From Gautieria morchelliformis (taxonomy: Eukaryota; Basidiomycota; Agaricomycetes; Gomphales; Gomphaceae), in NCBI GenBank assembly GCA_015179125.1, contig WHVA01000101.1, positions 203,377 to 267,376 of the forward strand: DNA of 64,000 nucleotides. The letters run 5' to 3'. Made by a program: the position numbers and the translations under genes. Position 1 is the stretch's first letter. Each line of letters opens with the position of its first letter. Shown here in pieces: positions 9,989 through 19,824 of this stretch. The notes beneath the pieces are model-generated. The model was not told the DNA's origin. It was given only the letters and a program-made list of their open reading frames with translations, and ran no database searches.

Positions 9989-10837
9989 GATAGTAGACTC
10001 TCAACGAAGATTTGGAATAAACTGTTAAGAACTGAGCTCTGTAACTATCAAACAAGATTACAGCAATTTCAGGAGGCAGAAAAAATCGATTCTGGATAAT
10101 TTTGTTCATATATTCGTGCTAGCTATTTATACTATTTTAGTAGTAAGTACTAGTACTCAAGATACTAGATAAATGGGTCGGGAAGGCTGTTTGTAACTAG
10201 GGAGTGACTAATTAATAGTCATAATGTCATGGGGTGATGGGGATGATGTTAGGATTCTCTGGGCTTTGGAGCAAGGGTCTATACCTAGTATACCAAAGCC
10301 CCTGTCAACATAATACTGAGATAATAGCCAGTGAGACGTGTCATGGAGCTAGAATAGAGAATGATACTATATTTGCCCTGCCTAGCATAAATGCTAGGCT
10401 TGGAGATGGGGCCCGCTGTCTCTGTGCCTCTCTTGTGTGGCAGCTGATTGAGTATATGTGTTGCAGATGACTTTCTCAGGTCATTCCACAACACCCTGTA
10501 CCCCTGCGCAGTCTACTATTCTCTGCGGCGTTTGGTGCCCGTACCCTCGGTACCTATGGCCTGGCGCCTGTCGACGTCATGGCTGATACCATCACCCGAT
10601 AGGCGCGCCGTCCCTGATCGGCCGCACGTGGCCGAAGCTCGAACTCCTGTATACTACCCGATCTATGGGTAATATAGCGTGTCGTAAGATTCGTGTGATC
10701 GTCGTTTGCGCCGACGTCTATCGTGAATGTAGTTTGTGTTTCTTTTGATTTTTTTTTTGTTTTGATTTTCTCTTCTTTTTTTATTAGTTTCTTTTTATAT
10801 AAATGATTTGAGTAAGATAATTGCGTTTATCACAACA
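9989..10837 (-). repeat. R1 copy 1, second segment
   Basis: Continuation of the R1 repeat begun at 1804, ending ATCACAACA at 10837; the next bases GGCAG (10838-10842) duplicate 1799-1803. On the minus strand R1 begins TGTTGTGATAAACGC, has a TATA-like stretch close to that end, and ends TTAATCTAAAA. Confidence 0.85.
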
Positions 10838-12400
10838 GGCAGTTCATCTTGAGCCACCTCAAGATGCCTACTATGAACCCCTTGAATTCTTCGAGGTCCC
10901 AACCTCCGGCGTATGGCTCAGGGTGTGCCAGCTTCATGCTGGCTTTTGCGAGCATGGACTTTTCTGGGACCATGTCTGCAGCATCTGTGAGCGCTACATG
11001 GATCATCTGTGTGATACCGTCATATGGCTCCTGTGGGCCTTCGATCTGGTCTGGAATGCCTTGACCTTCAGTCAAGGCCATGGACCGTTCGCGCAGCTGC
11101 ACAGCTGTGCATGGCATGGCAGTTTCTAACTGCTCACTGCTTCACGGGGATTGATGCTGGGTGTCCCCTGTCAATCCCCGTTCTGGACTCGTAGTCTGCT
11201 CGAGAGAGCAGAACATGCCTGTCTGGCCTCCTGAACAACATGCTCCTGCTGTTCGTTTGGTAGCTGGGTGGTCTGCACTCGAGTCACTGCCTCTTCAGCG
11301 TGTTGTCTCCACAGCTCCAGGGCACACGTATAGTGACAGGCAGCTTGCGCCTCCTTTTGTTGCCAGTGCTCGACTTCGAGCTCCAGGCTTGTGGCCGTGT
11401 CCTCGGAGTCGACCTCTGAGTGTCAGGGGACACCCTGCTTTCCAGTTCTGACACCACACCAAGTTCCGATTCCATTTCTGACTCCGCTTCCGGTTCTGAT
11501 TCCATTTCCGACTCCGCTTCTGAGAGAACTTCCACCAGTTCTGTTCACTTTGCCAATTCCACTCCACTTTCTGACTTCTGCTCTCGGAACAGTGTTGGAA
11601 GTCAAGCGACTCGCGTAATAGGTGGCATCAAGGGTCGATCAAGGGTCAGGGAGGTCAGGGATGCAGGGTTGATGGCAAGTGCCAAGGGTTGTCCCTGGCT
11701 GCGGAGTGTAGTATAATATGGGCTCGCTGACATTGGGGGTCCTTAGACTTTCCTCTTCGGATTTCCCCTTGTCAGGTGAGAATCCCTTCTCTTGTATACT
11801 CTGTTCATTTATACATACTTTGGATTTCCCCCTGTCAGTTGTGTGGTAGTGTGATCTCTACAACCAGCTAGGGTTGCCCTTACACTGAGGCCACCTGTTC
11901 GCAGATCGCCTGTTGGATGGTTTTGCCATCCTTCACTGGGGCCATGTTGGTCCTGGGGTGCTTTGGTTCATTTCTGAACCGTATGTCCTGCACGGACGGG
12001 ATGTTCGGCGGCGGCATCCATCGCCGGTTGTGTGCTTCGTGCTGCTCCTCAGCGGCACTTTTACGCCCACTGTCTGTCGCTCGGTGTGACCCTCGGTGGC
12101 GGCAGTGCTCGTTCTTGTCTTCAAGAGCTTGTAGCGTCACCCTTACACCGGCAATTTCTGTATTGCTCTGGTGCACGTCCATGCATGACTTGGTCAGCGA
12201 TGCTCACAGACCCGTGAGCAACTTTGCTAGTTTGCGTGCCATCGTGATATGGTGGTGATCCTGTCTGCCACGTTCTCCAGCTCACGGCCATCTGCTCATT
12301 CCTCACATTGGCATGGCCGATGCGCTGGGTTGCTTCGTGCAGCTGGTTGTTCAGCCACACGGTCACCATTGTTTCATCAATGATGTTTGTCCTTGAGGTC
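10838..12400 (-). pseudogene. GypB relic B1, part 2: gag N-terminal half
   Basis: Minus-strand translation matches the gag of B2: the block around 10840-11080 (HPEPYAGG, ILRWLKMNCLL) corresponds to B2 at 29285-29370, and the block around 11900-12020 (VQDIRFRNEP, KTIQQ) to B2 at 28630-28720; 12250-12390 resembles the upstream B2 segment near 27820-27950. Frameshifts are scattered. A solo LTR (11421-11884) splits it. The start of the gag is not clear and the similarity fades near 12400. Confidence 0.75.
11421..11884 (+). repeat. Solo LTR R2 (464 bp)
   Basis: Begins TGTCAGGGGACA, ends CCCTTACA, flanked by the 5-bp duplication CTGAG (11416-11420, 11885-11889). Related to the LTR at 24534-24960. 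The first 200 bp are imperfect repeats of TTCC/TTCTG words. It lies inside the B1 gag, so it is younger than B1. Confidence 0.9.
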
Positions 12401-12767
12401 CCATCGGAAGTTTTGTGATTCGGAGTTCGAATCACACCCACATTGTGACCAAACGCCTGCCGAACTCATGATGCGAATCACACCTTGGGGCCGCACGAAT
12501 CACGGTTTCGAGCCAGAAGTCTGCATGAATCATGGTCTGAGCCCCTGTGAATCACGGTTCAACGGGGCCTAATCACGAAAATAATCACAACTTTTACGCC
12601 CGTTTGCCAGACTTCTGAACATTTTAGGTGTGTCCATGTTACCGGCATCAATACTTGCGTCGAACAACTTGTAATTACAATACTTCGTGCTACTCTTCTC
12701 GAAGGGGGAGCACTACTGAGGCTTTAATAACTGCTGTAATTATTTTCACAACACACTAAATACATAA
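12401..12767. other. Gap between B1 and the Crypton-like gene; GAATCAC motif cluster
   Basis: GAATCAC or a close variant occurs at 12429, 12475, 12497, 12527 and 12549, with AATCAC again near 12571 and 12583, spaced 12-46 bp. The last 170 bases are AT-rich and would be the 3' untranslated side of the gene at 12768. No coding signal seen. Confidence 0.5.
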
Positions 12768-13333
12768 CTAACTGGGAACATCGGACTGTGTCTGCTTGAC
12801 CGAAGCTGCTTCTATGGTACCATCACTGTCGGCCATCCTTTTCCCTTTTTTCACCTGCAGATGTGTCACAAAAAACCTTGGCAGTGAGTCATTACCACGC
12901 ATTTTATCCAGCGTTGCAATAGCTTCAGTGGATGACTTCCCCTGCTCAATCTCCAGCTGTATTCTGTCGACGATGGCGATGAACTGATGCCATTTTTTGG
13001 GCACCTGTACAGTGGACGGTGCAGCAAGAGGATCGGGTGACAGAAGGTATATGTCAATCCATGACCATGACTGACAATATCAGGATAGATATTTCACTTA
13101 CATTGGTGTCGCCAGTGGGCCGCCAGCGCTGGTGGCTACCCTTCTTTATCCCTACGATTTTCTTTGCACCCCACTGTCTCTCCACCATTTGTAGTGGTAC
13201 TTTCTGACCGACACCCTCTACTAATGCCCCCTCTGTCCACACTCTCCATACATCTCCGCATGTCTGATATGCACCAAGAGTGTCTGTCCCCCAACACTCC
13301 CATGTCCACGATGGATCCCGTATGAGCTCAAGG

Positions 13334-13864
13334 TGTTACAATACCATCCTTCGTAAGATTGACCGAGCTCGGGGGCGAAACCTGAGGTAAGGTCTGAGGT
13401 TACGGGGCGAGGTTCTGATAGGGAGGTCGGAGAGGGACTTGGATTCAGCTTGCTTATGTGCTGCAGTGACCCTACGTACGAGTCCCAACTTCGGAGGTAA
13501 ACAAATAAGAGGCGAGTTTTGGCTTAAGAGGCGAAGACTTAAAAACTAGCTAAGGATCAAAGAGTACGATAGTTGATTTTCAGACTGAACAATAGGAATG
13601 CATACAGGGGGGTTATATATGGGCGAGAGTAAGGGTCAGGGGCGAGCATATATGGGGGAATCAGGGCGAGGTCAATATACAAGTGATGCGTGATGGAACG
13701 GGATCAGTAACTAAGGGGATTCAGGCATGGGATCAAGGTCAGATATGAATCCAGGCTTGGGCTCAGGCTTAGAATCACAAGTACTCGGGCACGAGTATCA
13801 CAAGGCTCGGGCTCAGATAAAGGGTTGTACCGGTAAGTAACCAGCCAAAGGCCGGGTCCTTACA
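13334..13864 (+). repeat. Solo LTR R5 (531 bp)
   Basis: TGTTACAATACC...GTCCTTACA, flanked by CAAGG at 13329-13333 and 13865-13869. Removing it with one CAAGG joins the Crypton frame cleanly (CTWQAILELI reads across into RDPSW). It contains repeated GGGCGAG and GGGCTCAG words. Confidence 0.92.
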
Positions 13865-14167
13865 CAAGGATGGCCTGCCACGTGCAGAGCCGTCCAAATT
13901 GGTACTGAGCTTCAGTCCCGCTCAGGGATTCACTGAGAATGCAGAGGGAGGAGGGATAATGTAATCATGTGGGGTACATGGTGCTGAAAGACTGGGTGAC
14001 AATGGAAGAACTGTATATGAAACATTGCCATATGATACATGCCGTGGAAAGAGCTGGCTTTCCCTGGCACTTTCACTTGACAGGGGTTGGAGTGAGAACT
14101 TTCCAGCAGTGGTATGAGCTAATGGTTCACATCATATGTATTATGAGGAACAGTACCGTGTTGTCCA

Positions 14168-15238
14168 TGTTGTGACAAACGCAATTATTTCACTCCAAAT
14201 CATTTATATATAAAAGGAAACTAATAAAGAAAGAAAAGAAAATCAAAAGAAAAATCAAAAGAAACAAAAATTATATTCATGATAGACGTCGGCGCAGACG
14301 ACGATCACACGAAATTTATGTCATGCTATATTACTCACAAATTGGGTGATATACAGGAGTTCGAGTGTCGACCACGTGCGGTCGATCAGGGACGGCGCGC
14401 CTATCGGGTGATGGCATCGGCCATGACGTCGACAGGTGCCAGGCCATAGGCACCGAGGGGTGCAGGCACCAAACGCCGCAGAAAATAATAGACTGCGCAG
14501 GGGTATGAGATATTGTGGAGCGACCTGAGAAAGTCACCTGCAGTATACATATTCAATCAGCTGCCCCACAGAAAGGGCACAGAGACAGCGGCCCCATCTC
14601 CAAGACCAGCATATGTGCTGGGCAGGGTAGACTCAGATCCATTTTTCTATTCTAATATCATGACACGTCTGACTGATTACTATCTTAACATCATGTGGAC
14701 AGGGGCTTTGTATACTAGGTACAGATCCCTATTTCAAGGCCCAGACAATCCTAACACCATCCCCATCACCCCATGACCTTATGACTATAAATTAGTCACC
14801 CCTTAGTTACAAAGTAGTTTTTCGACCCATCCATCCAATATCTTGAACACTAGTAGTTACTATCAATATAGTATAAATAGCTAGTACACATGTATGAATG
14901 AGATCATCCAGAATCGATTATTCTGCCTCCTGAAATTGCTGTAGTCTTGTTTGATAGCTACAGAGCTCAGATCTTGATAGTTTATTCCAAATCTTCGTTG
15001 AGAGTCTACTATCACTGTTTACTCTATACTATCTTAAAAGCGAACGCTTTTGATTTGACTATCCCTTGGATCGACGCCGTTCTTCTGTCGATGCGGTCAC
15101 GTGACCCTCATTCATCAGTGCTGGACGCGCCTCGAAAGGCTTAGTCAGCACATAAACGAGGGGCGAACACAGTGGTTTCAATCACTGAGCAATAGAATTC
15201 TACTTGTTGAAGGCACTAATTGATACCTTAATCTAAAA
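14168..15238 (+). repeat. R1 copy 2 (1071 bp)
   Basis: Begins TGTTGTGACAAACGC, ends TTAATCTAAAA. Its outer flank is GTCCA (14163-14167) and its inner flank AAAAT (15239-15243); these do not match each other but match the flanks of copy 3 crosswise. A TATA-like TATATATAAAAGG lies about 40 bp from its start. No protein seen. 5-bp duplications suggest an LTR-type element, but the CTAAAA end is not the usual CA. Confidence 0.85.
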
Positions 15239-15698
15239 AAAATTGTCTACCTGTGTCCTGTCTCATGCCTCATTCGGACAGAGTTCCAACTGATGATATA
15301 GATGCAATAGGTCATTGGCAGGGTAACACGAGGCATGAAGTGTACTCATCTAAGATACCTAAAGCTGTGTGTTCAATCGGCAAGTATCTGCCTATATCTT
15401 AGCTGATCCCGAGGACCCTATAGGGTGTGACAGCTCTTGCTGGCTTCTATGTTGGTGAGAACTATAACGTGCCCTGGGCCATTGTAGATGTGCCAACAGA
15501 GTTGCAAACATGCATCTTCCCCTTTGCTGAAGTGGCACTTGCCAAAGTGAAAGGTGTTGCAACTCTGAACCAGGGAACGATCAATCTACTAGAGCTGCTA
15601 GTTTAGCCTCAAGTTCACACCCAACTCCATCTTCTTTGACGATGTGGCATGTTCAGCCCTCAGGGCAATTTCAAGAAAGGCCACAACAGATTCTGGAC
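15239..15698 (+). pseudogene. Inverted Crypton segment with the candidate catalytic tyrosine
   Basis: Plus-strand coding, opposite to the rest of the Crypton gene. It encodes VPTDDIDAIGHWQGNTRHEV followed by YSSKIPKAV (about 15285-15375), the GHW and Tyr box of tyrosine recombinases, then after a short GC-AG type intron the AGFYVGENYNVPW block (about 15450-15490). If flipped, its start joins the exon ending KIGEMG at about 16790 through a 50-odd-nt intron (GTATGC...ACAG). A stop or frame slip occurs near 15605. Confidence 0.75.
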
Positions 15699-16765
15699 TT
15701 TTAGATTAAGATATCAATTAGTGCCTTTAACAAGTGGAATTCTATTGCTCAGTGATTGAAACCACTGTGTTCGTCCTTCTTCTGTGCGCTGACTAAGCCT
15801 TTCGAGGCGCGTCCAGCACTGATGAATGAGGGTCACGTGACCGCATCGACAGAAGAACGGCATTGATCCAAGGATAGTCAAATCAAAAGCGTTCGCTTTT
15901 AAGGTAGTATAGAGTAAACAGTGATAGTAGACTCTCAACGAAGATTTGGAATAAACTATCAAGATCTGAGCTCTGTAGCTATCAAACAAGACTACAGCAA
16001 TTTCAGGAGGCAGAATAATCGATTCTGGATGATCTCATTCATACATGTGTACTAGCTATTTATACTATATTGATAGTAACTACTAGTGTTCAAGATATTG
16101 GATGGATGGGTCGAAAAACTACTTTGTAACTAAGGGGTGACTAATTTATAGTCATAAGGTCATGGGGTGATGGGGATGGTGTTAGGATTGTCTGGGCCTT
16201 GAAATAGGGATCTGTACCTAGTATACAAAGCCCCTGTCCACATGATGTTAAGATAGTAATCAGTCAGACGTGTCATGATATTAGAATAGAAAAATGGATC
16301 TGAGTCTACCCTGCCCAGCACATATGCTGGTCTTGGAGATGGGGCCGCTGTCTCTGTGCCCTTTCTGTGGGGCAGCTGATTGAATATGTATACTGCAGGT
16401 GACTTTCTCAGGTCGCTCCACAGTATCTCATACCCCTGCGCAGTCTATTATTTTCTGCGGCGTTTGGTGCCCGCACCCCTTGGTGCCTATGGCCTGGCGC
16501 CTGTCGACGTCATGGCCGATGCCATCACTCGATAGGCGCGCCGTCCCTGATCGACCGCACGTGGTCGATGGTTGAGCTCCTGTATATTACCCGATCTATG
16601 AGTAATATAGCATATCATAAATTCGTGTGATCGTCGTCTGCGCCGACGTCTGTCATGAATATAATTTCTGTTTCTTTTTGATTTTTCTTTTGTTTTTCTG
16701 TCTTTCTTTATTAGTTTCTTTTTATATATAAATGATTTGAAGTAAGAATAATTGCGTTTATCATA
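15699..16765 (-). repeat. R1 copy 3 (1067 bp), inverted relative to copy 2
   Basis: Plus-strand ends TTTTAGATT (15699) and ATAACA (16765). Inner flank TGGAC (15694-15698) is the complement of GTCCA beside copy 2; outer flank ATTTT (16766-16770) is the complement of AAAAT beside copy 2's inner end. It lies in an intron of the Crypton gene. Confidence 0.85.
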
Positions 16766-17680
16766 ACAATTTTCAATGCATACCCCATCTCACCAATCTT
16801 TGTAGGGATGCTATGACGAGCCAGGTGCTGCTTCTTATCCGATCTGATACTAGTCTCTGCCAAAAATGTTGTATACATGCTGAGCATACCACCTTTCTTG
16901 AGAGGTTTCTCAACTGTCCGTCCGAACATGAGCCGATGCTGAGTTTGTTCGATCAGCTCATGCTGGTGCATCTGTAGTCTTAGTCATGAATACCTTTCGC
17001 CATGTTGATGGATGAGTCCATTCCCAATCCGGAAGCTTCTCAAGGAGGCACTGATCATCAAATATATAGTGGAGCATTAATGCCAGGCTAGAGATCGGAC
17101 ATCGGAGCAGTTCACAATGTGGTAGCACAAAATTATAGTCGGGTTCTTGTTTCTAGTGCGTTATATGTAAGAGTCAGTTCTGTATATCGAAATAAAGCTT
17201 ACTCCTGGTTTCTTGACCTTACTTTCATAATACAGTGATAGCACACCAAAATGCCACTTCCCTGTCCCACTTTGTCGACCGTCAGGCGTTAAGTAGTCTG
17301 GAATATGAATTTGATGTGGTTGTAGACATGAAAGGGGCAGGTTAATAAGCTCATCACCACCGATTATAGTGGTGCATTGCCAGTTCCGTGAGAAATGAGA
17401 TTTAATGATTGACGGCACTAGAAGTTGCATGAGTTGATCGCGCAGTTGGCTAGGGTGAACACGATGATAACTTACTCTGGTTAAGATGGAAGATAGCACG
17501 CTCAATTTCTTGAAATTATATGGGAAACAAGGAATAATACAGGATTGTATTCTTGGCAACATCGAAATCATCGTCCCTGGCGTTCACACTTAAATTGTTT
17601 ATGCATGAAAATGAATCAGAGGACTCACTCCATTTGCTGGCGCTGGGCTTCAACCATAATGGATTTAAAAAAATCCTTGG

Positions 17681-18074
17681 CACTGGAGGCATATAAAAAT
17701 TTTCTGGTCTGAAAAACTGTTCAAAAACTGTAAAGATATTCCAAAATTTTTTAGCGTTTTTAATGTAAAAAAAACTTTAACAAAATTTTGTGTTTTTGTT
17801 AGAATCTGTTGAGCAAGAAAACTGTAAAAAAGTTTAAAGTTTTTTGCAGGGTTTGTAATGTGTTTTTTCTAAGTTTCTTTGTGAAATCACAAAGAAACTC
17901 ATAAAAAACCCTGCAAAAAACTTTCAATCTTTTTACAGTTTTCTTGCTTGATAAATTCTAATAAAAACACAAAATTTTATTATAGTTTTTTCACATAAAA
18001 AAAACACTAAAAATATTTGGAAACAGTTTTTTGAACAGTTTTTCAGACCAGAAATTTTTTATGTGCCTCCAGTG
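17681..18074. mobile_element. Foldback MITE with CACTG ends (394 bp)
   Basis: Starts CACTGGAGGC and ends GCCTCCAGTG; almost the whole element is one long inverted repeat, with the axis near 17890 (TTTGTGAAATCACAAA). Flanked by TGG (17678-17680 and 18075-18077). CACTG termini with a 3-bp duplication suggest a CACTA/EnSpm-derived MITE. AT-rich, no ORF. Removing it and one TGG joins the Crypton exon in frame (SCT to KDFFKS). Confidence 0.85.
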
Positions 18075-19090
18075 TGGTGCATGAGGTATGTGCAGGCCGA
18101 CTCTGGGTTGCTGTCGGGTTACTTTCCTCTTGGCACTGACGGACACGGCCAAGCATCACCATTATTTTCTTTAACAAGGACTGCAACAGGGTTTCTGATA
18201 AACTTACAATACAAAGATCAATAGGAATTGTACATACCACTGATAACCGTCGAGTCAAGGCCAACATCTTTCCATTTGGAGCAAACATCTTACGAGTTGC
18301 AGCATATTTCAGATACTCAATCATATGGTGCACGTTGATAATATCGTCAGGTAACACACCAGCAGCCAGCTGATGTCCCAACCAACGCTGGATTAATAAA
18401 CACGTCAATTGTCAAATGCTAAACCGAAACATAATAAATAAAATCCCCTACCTTCCACAGTGAGAGCACACTTTTTTCGGTCTTCCTTGCACTATCTCTT
18501 CGACATTCAAGAATATATTTGTCAACCTGGGAAAGAATCCATTTATTTCAGAGATTAGTTAGATAAACAACAAATTATATACGTACCCAAGCAAAAGTAT
18601 CAGCCACTTTACTGGCCATAACACAATCCATCTTGACCGCCGTCGCCATCGTCACCACCTCATCACTAGAACCATCGTCCTCATCCTCACTGTCATCTGG
18701 CCCATGGCAATTATTTTCCACTGAAGAGAATTTATTCAAACCACTGAGAAAGCTTTGACAAGCTCCTCGACCTCTTTCTGCATGGTTGAGTTGACTATGA
18801 GATAATTGAGCTCAGCATCGTCCGCCTCATCTACTGCATGCCCTTCTTCACGAACAATGTCGATCCTTGTGTAAGTCCAGGTGAGTGTGCATCCCACTCC
18901 GCTAGATCAATAACTTAACTGCATTTTGCGACCCTCCACCGCTTCATGCTCCTGCAGCCGCAAGACAAGATTGGCTTTTCCACCCATGGGCAACCCCTTG
19001 CTTTTACACTCTGACTTCAGGTCCGCAACATGGCTATTAGGATATCTAAGTGCTAGCGAGCGGTTGAGATGAGCATGACTTACCTGTTGC

Positions 19091-19339
19091 TCCTAGCCTT
19101 CTGCTGTCATGCACTGGCCGTGTGACTTGTTGTAGTAACCTCTGAAACTTCTGTCAGTTTGATATGTCACATTTTAGATGTAGAGGGACATACGTAGACA
19201 TACAGTTTCGGTAACTCTTCATTCACGTCTGCTGGCTGGCTCCTTTAGAGTCAGATTTTCCTATCAAACACCGGATTTCATCAAGAGAGGCTGTGACAAA
19301 GATATGATTAGTTTCTGTCCACTGTTCTGTGAGATAGTG
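19091..19339. other. Region upstream of the Crypton gene
   Basis: Probably the 5' end of the Crypton gene or its flank. A short minus-strand frame (19223-19339; FVTASLDEIRCLIG) is open up to the copia LTR, but I cannot tie it to a family. No promoter recognised. Confidence 0.3.
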
Positions 19340-19818
19340 TGTTGGGTGCATATATGCTCCTGCACCAAATCCAAGCATAATACATTCAAATCTTCGTATG
19401 GTGCTCCAATTATTTCTCATTTTGTTCTCCTGCTATGCATCCCCTTTCATGATTGTTTTTCGAAATTTTTGAGTCACTCCTTAATTCTCTATTTCATTCT
19501 GTTTTCATAGGCGGCTCTGCCCAGCGGAGTTTGAAATGACTTCGACGCGCGAGCCCATGGGCGCTAAAGGGCCGGCTCGAGGTATATGCGGTTTCAGACA
19601 CATTTCCGCCCCTCTTTCAGTGACAACAAATTCACTGAAAGAGGCGAGTAGTTACTATTATTTTTCTACATCATGTTGACCCAAAATCATGTAGTGAATT
19701 TAATTCTAGGTATTGTATCAATATATCAGTGACAACAAATTCACTGAAAGAGTGAATTTAATTCTAGCTCTCTAAAACCTCCAATGAACCTTCCCTGCCA
19801 TAACCCTGAGTTGCTACA
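19340..19818 (+). repeat. CopD D1 5' LTR (479 bp)
   Basis: TGTTGGGTGC...GAGTTGCTACA. It contains a 13-bp hairpin (19611-19623 with 19632-19644) whose stem differs from other copia LTRs here by a paired C-to-T and G-to-A change. Confidence 0.92.
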
Positions 19819-19824
19819 AGGGTT

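Larger units (their letters stand above)
12768..19090 (-). pseudogene. Crypton-like tyrosine recombinase gene (SAP, YR, GCR1_C), interrupted
   Basis: Minus-strand exons, in order: a SAP-like DNA-binding motif (HVADLKSECKSKGLPMGG, about 19030-18950) after a 38-nt intron (19046-19083); an acidic linker; conserved N-terminal exons (18590-18240); recombinase body (17700-17160); the exon with PHCELLRCPISSLAL (about 17130-17030); and the HxxR box in KKQHLARHSIPTKI (about 16830-16790). The block with GHW and the candidate Tyr nucleophile (EVYSSKIPK) is now inverted (15239-15698). The C-terminus (13333-12768, one 97-nt intron at 13005-13101) resembles the GCR1_C domain (VWRVWTEG, VERQWGAKK, RWRP). 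Cryptons are DNA transposons using such a recombinase. A few stops and frame slips are present (for example near 18740), so it is probably dead. Insertions: 13334-13864, 14168-16765, 17681-18074. Domain names are from motif recognition only. Confidence 0.75.

Noticed and set aside
12425..12445. tRNA-like B box (AGTTCGAATC)
   Set aside because: No A box at the right distance and no acceptor or T-stem pairing; probably part of the GAATCAC cluster.
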